NCBI GenBank assembly: GCA_030280995.1
Contig: JASXTE010000011.1
Coordinates: forward strand, 20,200,103-20,264,102
DNA: 64,000 nt
Direction of reading: 5' to 3'
DNA from: Hemileia vastatrix
Taxonomy: Eukaryota; Basidiomycota; Pucciniomycetes; Pucciniales; Zaghouaniaceae
Shown here: positions 56,692 to 64,000 of the stretch, in pieces
Position numbering within the stretch: the first letter of the stretch is position 1
Layout: every line of letters begins with the position of its first letter
The notes under the pieces: generated by a model
What the model saw: the letters and a program-made list of their open reading frames with translations, nothing else
Database searches by the model: none
What the model was told of the DNA's origin: nothing
Program-made: the position numbers and the translations under genes

Positions 56692-59600
56692 ATGACCCCT
56701 CCTCCTCGTACCAACACTCCTGATCCTTTCAAACCAAAACCAAAACTTCAACGCGACCGTCCTTTCCTTCAACGGGAGACAAAACCACCTGTTCCTTCTG
56801 ACTCGAATCCTCCGACACCATCTTCCTCCTCTCTACCACTAGATTCTGAACAAGAAGCTAACCCGATCTTTACCCCCGACCCCACCCCTGAACCTTCTAC
56901 TGCAAACACTTCCTCACCAGAATCTTCTCACACCGCTCGAGCGCTCTCACCTGACTCTCCTTCTGACTCCGAATCTTCAATTTCGTCGACAGGCAATCCA
57001 ATGTCTTCTGCCGAACTTCCCCCACCCAATAACTATCGAGGTGAATTGAGCCACATCTACATGGGTAGAGTGTTCAACGTAGCCACGAAGTTAGAAAAGC
57101 TGGACGCTGAGGGTTCTAACTGGCAAGATTGGCGGAAACTTGCTCTGGTCACCATGCGCCAATGGGTAGGGTCTACCAGGTATGCCACTACTACCGTTCC
57201 GTTGAATACGGTTATTGCCAAATTTGAAGATCAACTTGCCTGGACTATCATCTTCAATTCGATACCTGGAAGGCTTCAGGCGGAAATCGATGAGGACTCA
57301 TCCTGCCGCACAGCTTTCCAAACTCTAGCTGACAAGTTCGAGGCATCGACACACACCTCTCGTGCTTCTTTATTTCGGGAACTAATTGCCATTCGCACGA
57401 GTAACTTCACCGATATGTCTTCTCATCTCTCGAAAGTCGACTCCCTTCTTCAAAAAATCAAACGATCAAACTTTTCCTTCTCGGACGAGACAGCCAAATC
57501 AGTTTGGGCACATGTCCTTTTGCCCAATAATGCGAATGAAATCTTTCATGCGGTGAATCGTCATTTCGAGACGCAGTCGGTTATATCTCAACCTTCAAAT
57601 GAGTCTATGGTAAAAGCTCTCAACAATGCTGCTTCGGCGATTACTGTTTCAAACGATGTCCCCATGTCCACTGCTTTGCACACCGACATCCAAGCACTCG
57701 CTTTCCGAAAAGGAAAGATGGATTCTTATCGCCCTCCATATGCGAGACCTAAGGAAAACGCCTGTTTTACTTGTTCTTGTACGGAACATTTCTCTTCATC
57801 TTGCCCATACAATCCGGATTGTCCTGCTTTTAACGCCGAAGTGTGGGCGCTCAGAGAGGCTAAATTGAAACTAGCCAGGCCCATAATGGAAAAATTAATT
57901 CGTCAAAGTAAAAGATCAAGAAACAAGATGCCGTCTTCTTCCTCTGCACGTTTTACCGAACTTGATTCAGCTACTATAGAAGCTTTGGCGACTACATTAG
58001 ATGGCATCGACCTGGGCAAAGATGAATGGTTGGCGGATCATTTGCTGGAATTAGATGTTGGTGTGCTTGACTCAGGGGCCACGCATCATGTTACAGGAAA
58101 TGTAGGTCTCTTGATTAACTTTAGAGAGATATCACCCATAAAAGTTAATGTGGCAACTGACGGTTCCCCGGCTTTCATTACTGGTTATGGCGATATGCTG
58201 ATATCTGGCGTCAAAGGAGAAGTAATCGTCTTGCACGATGTATTTTATTGTGACAAAGCTCGACATACATTAATTTCCTTATATGATCTTTTTAGCAAAG
58301 GTTATGAGATGTTTTTTGATTCAAATAATAATGCCGTTTTCTCTAAAGATTCTATTCCTCTATTCATAGCAGTCATTTTTCATGAAAAACGAAAATGGTC
58401 TATTAAAATTAAAAAAATTGTAAATAAAAATGATAAAAATACAGATAATTCGTCAAAGAATAAAAATGTTTCTTCTTCTATAAAAAGCAATGTAGACTGT
58501 TTTGTTTCTTCTTCGTCTCATGTTTCATTGGCACCTTTCGTTCCCCTACCAGAACATTCGAAGATACCTTATCCTCCAGCTGAACCAAATTCCCTTTTAT
58601 TTTGGCATCGGCGTCTAGGTCACGCGAGCATACGAACTCTTAAACGCATACTAAAGGTGCAGTGTTGTGATGACATTCCAGATGAAATTCCTAACGGAAA
58701 GTTCTTCTGTGATGTGTGTGCAGTGGCAAAGGGGACTCGTCATCAGACGGCGGTTTTGTCAAACCGAGAATTTAAATTCATGGAACTTGTAGTATCTGAC
58801 GTGGTAGGTCCCTTTCCAGATATTACATCCTCTGGTGAGGTGTTTGCCGTACTTTTCCGGGAACAGTTCTCAACTTACGGAGAAGTTCACATCATCAAGT
58901 CAAAAACAGAAGTCCTAGACGCGTTCATCACTTTCAAGAACAGAATGGAAAATCTGACTGGATTAAAAATCAAGTTCCTCCGAACTGATAATGGAAATGA
59001 ATATTACAATAAACGTTTCAGCAATTTTTTAAATTCAGCTGGCATCATCCATGAACACTCTATGCCCTATCATCACGAGCAAAATGGTATGGCTGAGAGA
59101 TTCAATAGGACTATAGGTGACATGGCCCGTGCCGTTTTAATTGGTAGTAGCTTGGAAGCGAACATGTGGGGTTTTGCTTATCTATGGGCATCGTATATCC
59201 ACAATCGACTTCCGAACACCAACACTAACGACAAGACTCCCTATGAATTAATATTTGACAAGAAACCATCATTAGGTAATTTCAAAATTTTTGGAGAATG
59301 GGCTTATGTGCATATTCCAAAAGAAAAAAGAAACAAATTAAATCATAGGAGCTTGCGCTGTCGGGTGGTTGGTTATGCCAATGGGGGTAATGGTTGGATT
59401 TTTTGGCACCCTGACACTGGAAAAGTAGTTGCTTCTGCTATGGCGGAATTTCCTGGGGAAATTTCATCAGGTATGACCTCCTCCTCTACTATGAATGCAC
59501 AAAAAGGTTCTCTTTCGTATATTCTAAATCGACTAGTCCTTGGTGATTTCTCTGCTGAAGAGACTATTGAAGCGCAAGATGCATTAGTAGATCATATTGA

Positions 59601-61149
59601 AGCAAATGCCCAATCATTGTCCGAACGATTGCCAAAGACGTACGCACAAGCGTGTAAGTGTCCAGAAGCTGAGAAGTGGAACTTAGCTTGTCAAGAGGAG
59701 CTAAACAACTTGACAACAATGAAAGTGTGGGACATTGTTGATTTGCCAAAAGGTGCAAATGTTCTAGGTGCACGGTGGGTATTTGCTAAGAAAAGAAATC
59801 AAGATGGAAGTGTTTCCAAGTACAAAGCACGCTATGTTGCACAGGGTTTCAAACAACTGGAGGGTACTGATTTTACTGACACTTTTGCCCCAACTGCCAC
59901 TTTTGTTTCCTTAAGGGTAATGTTGGTTTTGGCTGCCAAGAACAATTGGCCTGTAAAATCGTTTGACATCACCGCCGCTTATCTACACAGCAATTTGGAA
60001 GAAACTATTTATGTCAAACAGCCAGAAGGTTTCTCTAATGGCAACCCATCTCAGGTGTGTAGACTTCGCAAGGCTTTATACGGGACCAAGCAAGCGGCCA
60101 GGTGCTGGTGGAAACATCTTGCTTCAATTTTCCGCAACCTAGGGTATGTAAGTAGTAAGCACGATGCGAGTTTCTACGTCCTCAAACATCGGAACTATAT
60201 AGGAATCATTTGGGTTCATGTAGACGACGGTGTGGTCACTGGTAGTAGTGTGGATATGTTAAAAAAGTTGGAAAGTGATTTGAATGGTAAAATGAAAATA
60301 AAGTGGAACGACGGTCTAGAATCTGTTGTTGGACTCAAGGTCGAACGATGTGATGAAGGATTCTCATTATCTCAGCCTGCACTCACAAATCGTATTCTAA
60401 GGGATTTCAACTATGGAGGTTTAAAAGCAACGTCCCCTCTCCCCAACAACATGTCTATCTCCTCTTTAAAGACAAAAAATAGTTATGACTCAACCAAATT
60501 TCTCTCGATCATAGGTGCTTTCAGTTATTTGGTTGCAGGATCCAGACCTGACCTAGCTTTTCCAGTTAATTTTTTGGCCCGCTACGCATCTGCACCTGGT
60601 ACCGAGGAATGGCGTGCAATCAACCATCTAATCCGCTATCTCGAATTCACCAAAGAGTTGAAACTGAATCTTTTCCCATCTAAGGACTCACTTTTTACTG
60701 AGGCATACTCCGACGCAACATGGGGTGGCGAATTACAGCGTTCAACCAATGGGCACGTTCTATTTTTGAATGGATGTCCCGTCCTCTGGCAATCCAAACG
60801 TCAATCCATGGTTGCTTTGGCGTCCCTTGATTCTGAATACATCGCTTTGGCAAATGCAACACGACAAGTTTTGTGGTTGAGAAATTTACTACTAGATTTA
60901 TTCGACAACATCGAACCTACACAAATGTATTGCGACAACAAAGGAGCTATAGTAACAGCTACCGACAATCCCAGTGACAAACGTGCCAGACACATTGAGC
61001 GGGCATTTTACTTTGTTAATGAGCAACTGAGAGCTAATAAAATTAAAATAAGTTGGGTATCATCAGCCTTACAAATAGCTGACTTGCTTACTAAATCTCT
61101 GGGTGCTAACATATGGCTTGAAAAGAGGAAGACTTTATGTGTTTATTGA
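56692..61149 (+). CDS. Copia gag-pol polyprotein, 1,485 residues
   Basis: A Pro/Ser-rich leader (1-115) is followed by a Copia gag core (GSNWQDWRKLAL to ~330). A zinc-knuckle-like cluster starts at C358 (CFTCSCTEHFSSSC), and the aspartic protease motif DSGATHHV starts at D460. The integrase zinc finger FWHRRLGH (H639) precedes a DD35E core with D703, D766 (RTDNGNEY) and E802 (GMAERFNRT). The RT has WDIVDLPKG, ARWVFAKK and the catalytic pair in HVDD (D1178, D1179), where most Copia RTs have YVDD. RNase H follows with SDATWGG (D1341), LDSEYIAL, DNKGAI and ADLLTKSLG. One frame covers everything, so gag and pol must be balanced without frameshifting. No damage seen. Confidence 0.97.
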   Translation: MTPPPRTNTPDPFKPKPKLQRDRPFLQRETKPPVPSDSNPPTPSSSSLPLDSEQEANPIFTPDPTPEPSTANTSSPESSHTARALSPDSPSDSESSISSTGNPMSSAELPPPNNYRGELSHIYMGRVFNVATKLEKLDAEGSNWQDWRKLALVTMRQWVGSTRYATTTVPLNTVIAKFEDQLAWTIIFNSIPGRLQAEIDEDSSCRTAFQTLADKFEASTHTSRASLFRELIAIRTSNFTDMSSHLSKVDSLLQKIKRSNFSFSDETAKSVWAHVLLPNNANEIFHAVNRHFETQSVISQPSNESMVKALNNAASAITVSNDVPMSTALHTDIQALAFRKGKMDSYRPPYARPKENACFTCSCTEHFSSSCPYNPDCPAFNAEVWALREAKLKLARPIMEKLIRQSKRSRNKMPSSSSARFTELDSATIEALATTLDGIDLGKDEWLADHLLELDVGVLDSGATHHVTGNVGLLINFREISPIKVNVATDGSPAFITGYGDMLISGVKGEVIVLHDVFYCDKARHTLISLYDLFSKGYEMFFDSNNNAVFSKDSIPLFIAVIFHEKRKWSIKIKKIVNKNDKNTDNSSKNKNVSSSIKSNVDCFVSSSSHVSLAPFVPLPEHSKIPYPPAEPNSLLFWHRRLGHASIRTLKRILKVQCCDDIPDEIPNGKFFCDVCAVAKGTRHQTAVLSNREFKFMELVVSDVVGPFPDITSSGEVFAVLFREQFSTYGEVHIIKSKTEVLDAFITFKNRMENLTGLKIKFLRTDNGNEYYNKRFSNFLNSAGIIHEHSMPYHHEQNGMAERFNRTIGDMARAVLIGSSLEANMWGFAYLWASYIHNRLPNTNTNDKTPYELIFDKKPSLGNFKIFGEWAYVHIPKEKRNKLNHRSLRCRVVGYANGGNGWIFWHPDTGKVVASAMAEFPGEISSGMTSSSTMNAQKGSLSYILNRLVLGDFSAEETIEAQDALVDHIEANAQSLSERLPKTYAQACKCPEAEKWNLACQEELNNLTTMKVWDIVDLPKGANVLGARWVFAKKRNQDGSVSKYKARYVAQGFKQLEGTDFTDTFAPTATFVSLRVMLVLAAKNNWPVKSFDITAAYLHSNLEETIYVKQPEGFSNGNPSQVCRLRKALYGTKQAARCWWKHLASIFRNLGYVSSKHDASFYVLKHRNYIGIIWVHVDDGVVTGSSVDMLKKLESDLNGKMKIKWNDGLESVVGLKVERCDEGFSLSQPALTNRILRDFNYGGLKATSPLPNNMSISSLKTKNSYDSTKFLSIIGAFSYLVAGSRPDLAFPVNFLARYASAPGTEEWRAINHLIRYLEFTKELKLNLFPSKDSLFTEAYSDATWGGELQRSTNGHVLFLNGCPVLWQSKRQSMVALASLDSEYIALANATRQVLWLRNLLLDLFDNIEPTQMYCDNKGAIVTATDNPSDKRARHIERAFYFVNEQLRANKIKISWVSSALQIADLLTKSLGANIWLEKRKTLCVY

Positions 61150-61264
61150 TCTATTATGCTCCCATTCTGTTTTAATTTTTCTTTTTCTTTTCTTCTTCTC
61201 TGTTCTATTTCTTTCTTTCTTTTCTATTCTGATGTCACCGGTATATTTGTCTTTTTAACTCGCA

Positions 61265-61275
61265 AAGGAGGGGGG
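61265..61275 (+). other. Polypurine tract of the Copia element
   Basis: AAGGAGGGGGG directly precedes the 3' LTR, the expected plus-strand primer. Confidence 0.8.
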
Positions 61276-61444
61276 TGTTATGTACCTAAATCATATGTAC
61301 TTAGCGAGTTAGTATTTAAACCTGTAGAGACGCGTACACTTAACTCCGGTTCCTCTCGGAGTAGTGTATCTGATCTTGTCTCTATAGGTAAGTAATGCAT
61401 CATATGGTTCCTCTCGGAGTAGTGTATCTGATCTTGTCTCTATA
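61276..61444 (+). repeat. 3' LTR of the Copia element
   Basis: 169 bp with no difference found from 56363-56531, including the internal ~40-bp duplication. Confidence 0.95.
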
Positions 61445-61793
61445 CATGTGCAAGGGTCGAACTTAAGCCCCCTCATTAGGGTAAATTTGGCAAAAAATAA
61501 AATAAAATAATAATCCTTTTTTTTGAAAACCCGTTGAATTAGTTAGTTGGTTAGAGCATCTACCTCCGTATCGGTAAATTGGTTCGGTATGCATATTTTA
61601 CTACATTTTGACGTGAACCTTTTAACCCTTCTTTCATTTAAGGCCTCTATTAGCTACTGAATTCAGCATGTACTGTAGGCTGTCAACTAAAGTTACTGAG
61701 CTCCTTTTGACCTCCTTTGGTAATTCAATATTCTGCCTGCCAATCCTTTTCACTCCACCTTGTAGCTGCTGAACACGTTGACACATCACTAGT

Positions 61794-62032
61794 CACTAAG
61801 CAATATAGGAGGTGGACTTGCTAGCAAGTCCTCAACCTGAACTCAGATGGAACTCATACTGAACCCATACTGAACTCTACTTGAAAACCCACCTAAAACT
61901 GTTCTGCTGAGTGGTGTTCATCCCTGATTGTATGGTTCCTTTATCAATAGCTCAATGTGTGTTCAATCTGTGGTGAGTTTGGGTCCAAGGTTGCGGACTC
62001 GCTAGCAAGTCTGCCCCCCATATTGTGTGGTG
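61794..62032 (+). mobile_element. MITE copy 3, AGT target duplication
   Basis: 239 bp, ends CACTAAGCAATATAGG and CATATTGTGTGGTG, with AGT at 61791-61793 and 62033-62035. It is closely similar to the copy at 37418 and nested in the Harbinger fragment. Confidence 0.92.
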
Positions 62033-62149
62033 AGTTATTGCAGCAAAATGTTTTCTTATTATAATTCACAACTGTTACTACACAACACCTTCTATTAACA
62101 CATTTTCCCCATTTCCCACCTTCCCCTAAAACTCCTAAATTAATCTAAC

Positions 62150-62530
62150 ATGATGAACTTGTCTGAAACTAAGAAAATGAGATCCCCTAATTGGAACCAC
62201 CAAGAAGAAGAGCAGTTAGCCATCTCCTGGATTCATGATAGTGAGAAACCCAAATTTGAGACTCACCAAACTGGCAAAACCTTACCTTTAATAAGAAAAT
62301 TGAAGCACATTTCAACCAATTCAGTTTTGTACACTACAACGACTATGATCAAATCAGAATAAGGTCAGTTTCAGGTTATAAAAAGTTTTTTTTAAAACTT
62401 ATTTTAAACTTACTTTTTTAACAATACAGATGGCAGGCTTTCAACACATCAACCCTTAAGTTCAGCTCTATCTACTACTCAATTGAAAGGAATCCTCCCA
62501 GTGTAACCTTGCCAAGTGACTGGTTATAAA
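62150..62530 (+). pseudogene. Myb/SANT-NAM-like Harbinger partner, truncated
   Basis: Starts MMNLSETKKMRSPNWNHQEE; the SANT-like QEEEQLAISWIHDSEKP segment matches the gene at 48443-49421. A frameshift precedes KKIEAHFNQFSFVHYNDYDQ. After an intron (GTCAGT...AATACAG) come WQAFNTSTLKFSSIYYSIER and NPPSV. The coiled-coil end is missing. Not functional. Confidence 0.75.
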
Positions 62531-62714
62531 CTGACTTATTGTTGGCTTGTACAGTAAGTAACAATGATTTATACAGTGGATTTTAAAACAATAATATGAA
62601 AATGTAGTGGAAATGCTAGTTTAATGACAATAGTATAGTAATTTAATAATATTTTATTTCTTCTCTTCTTGTTGAACAGTTCTCTGTCAAATAAATGATT
62701 CAAGTAAATAAATA

Positions 62715-63115
62715 AATTATTTGTATTTGATTTATTTTTATTTTATGTAATATATATGAAGTGAAATTATAATAAAAAGATGGTCTAAAACAAAAAAAGG
62801 AAACACCTTTTATAGGATAAAGGTAATACAACAAGAATTTTTTTGAAGTTAACAAAATCATTGAAAATTAAGTTAAAATGAATTGAGAAGATGAATTCAA
62901 TGTGTAAGTTAAGGTTTAATAAAATAAATAGAATATAATCAAATGAAAAAATTTAAATTTAAGTTTAATAAATTACAAAATTAAAATATCTTATCCCTTA
63001 AAGTTTTAAGGAAATAATAAAGGCTGTTTCCTTGCTCTCCCTGCCCCTCCTTCTAGCTGACTTCAAGCAAGGTCTGAGTCACAGTAATTAAATGGACTTA
63101 GATCTACAACTTTTG
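62715..63115 (+). repeat. Dispersed repeat, partner at 8490-8930
   Basis: Same-orientation copy of the segment at 8490-8930. The best-kept part is TTTCCTTGCTCTCCCTG followed by GCAAGGTCTGAGTCACAGTAA. No coding capacity. Confidence 0.6.
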
Positions 63116-63149
63116 TAAGTGTATCTAGTATATATGTACGATTTAATAG

Positions 63150-64000
63150 TATTTATTAATGGTCCTACTACTTATTGAGAAATGATTTAGTGATTAAACC
63201 TCAGGGGAAGACTAATAAAATAGTTATACTCAAATAAAACTCACAATACTTGGATTTAAATGTGTGCTAGTGGTGGATTATAGATAAATAGAATATAGTT
63301 ATAGCTTATATAATGATAATATCAATCTATAAAGGCTTTATAATATATTTTTAAATGATAATAATTGTGTTTAAATGTTTAATTGAATTGTAGTAAGTAA
63401 GTGATGATCAATAACCCATCAAATCCCTCCTTACTTATACCAAAATCCTCTGGAGTGCACAGACCTTCAATCCAGATAATGTCACTGCTATCCCTGGCAA
63501 TTACAGCACTGTGAGGGCCCATCACCTCCACATGGCGTCCACTTCAAGCAGATTCAACACCCAGACCTCCAGTAAGGACCCTCCATCACAATTAATGATA
63601 ACACAGACCCATACCATAAAAAGAAAATACAGATAAAAGCGGATACCATAAAGAAACAGGTAAAATAACTAATCCAAAAGGAATAAAATGAAACCCAAAG
63701 CATATAAAGAAACAAAATAAATGTTCAAGCCCCCAATAAAATCCCCAAGCATCCATATTAACCCAGCAATGACCTCCCAACCCATAAATCCATGAATATC
63801 CATCCAAGGAAACAGATTAAGTTGTCCAAACTGAGTACATGCGCCTGAAATAGATGTATATGCTTCTGTAGGCATTGTGCATCCACTGAATACGTCCATA
63901 TGACCTAAAATAGGCAGAAATACAAAGGTTATAGGCTATTAAGAGGCTAAAAACCCACTTATAGACCTAAATATACATAATATACTGCATATTTCACTGA
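63150..64000 (-). repeat. Dispersed repeat, inverted partner at 34085-34990
   Basis: The reverse complement of this segment follows 34085-34990 from the GTTTAATCC-type end to TCAGTGAAATATGCAG at the window edge. It is cut by the window end. Minus-strand frames at 63592-63899 (MDGYSWIYGLGG) arise in the repeat and have no family features. Confidence 0.6.

Larger units (their letters stand above)
56363..61444 (+). mobile_element. Ty1/Copia element, 5.1 kb, apparently intact
   Basis: Two 169-bp LTRs (TGTTATGTACC...GTCTCTATA) appear identical base for base. CATGT is duplicated at 56358-56362 and 61445-61449. Between them are a primer-binding site, one uninterrupted gag-pol frame and a polypurine tract. 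Identical LTRs and an open 1,485-codon frame mean a very recent, possibly active insertion. Confidence 0.97.
61554..62530 (+). mobile_element. Left part of a second plant-type Harbinger copy
   Basis: GAGCATCTACCTCCG, preceded by TTA, and TTCGGTATGCATATTTTAC match the right terminus (inverted) of the 45412-52331 element. A decayed copy of the same Myb/NAM-like gene follows. Leaving out the nested MITE, the distance from terminus to gene start is about 354 bp, against about 351 bp in the other element without B. No transposase or right end is seen up to 62530. Confidence 0.7.

Noticed and set aside
63592..63899. Minus-strand frames with Trp/Gly-rich sequence
   Set aside because: They lie within the dispersed repeat, and the homologous segment at 34300-34560 does not keep the frame.

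Overview
The window is AT-rich eukaryotic DNA, most likely from a rust fungus (Pucciniales) or a close relative. I infer this from three things: short-intron genes, one of them resembling a fungal DUF1774-type membrane protein; fungal-style chromovirus, Copia and LINE elements; and a Tet/JBP-like 2OG-Fe(II) oxygenase domain of the kind reported as expanded and transposon-linked in rust and other basidiomycete genomes. The species cannot be named from sequence alone. Nearly everything is transposon or transposon relic. Host genes occupy only about 24.8-28.3 kb and 54.7-55.8 kb.

Layout. 1-9.9 kb: gene-free, AT-rich, with palindromic MITEs. 9.98-13.54 kb: Harbinger-like element C (3-bp AAT target duplication), carrying a decayed transposase and a convergent Tet-like oxygenase gene. 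14.29-23.43 kb: complete but broken Ty3/Gypsy chromovirus on the minus strand, with 1,128-bp LTRs, a GTTAC duplication, gag, protease, RT, RNase H, integrase and chromodomain. 24.8-28.3 kb: tRNA-Ser(AGA) with an intron, a four-exon membrane protein gene and a two-exon coiled-coil protein gene. 28.72-32.34 kb: element A (same family as C), with a truncated transposase and an oxygenase pseudogene. 33-38 kb: a TTA-flanked MITE, dispersed and foldback repeats, and a Myb-like/coiled-coil pseudogene split by a MITE. 38.2-42.3 kb: degenerate element D with the same two genes. 45.41-52.33 kb: a second Harbinger lineage (plant-type transposase plus a Myb/NAM-like partner, TAA duplication), into which element B (49.44-52.00 kb) has inserted. 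53.5-54.06 kb: 5'-truncated LINE with a 14-bp duplication. 54.7-55.8 kb: two-exon host gene of unknown function. 56.36-61.44 kb: intact Ty1/Copia element with identical LTRs and one 1,485-residue polyprotein. 61.55-64 kb: left end of a second copy of the plant-type Harbinger element, interrupted by a MITE, then dispersed repeats.

How the parts relate. Elements A, B, C and (by homology) D belong to one Harbinger-like family. Its cargo is a transposase plus a protein with the HxD...H pattern of Tet/JBP-type oxygenases. A keeps the oxygenase and has lost transposase exon 2. B keeps a full spliced transposase and has lost the oxygenase. The association recurs in three independent, diverged copies (A, C, D), so a mobile element that carries a putative nucleic-acid-modifying dioxygenase is the most interesting candidate system here. 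The Copia element and the B transposase are the two coding units that look undamaged; the other mobile-element genes are broken.
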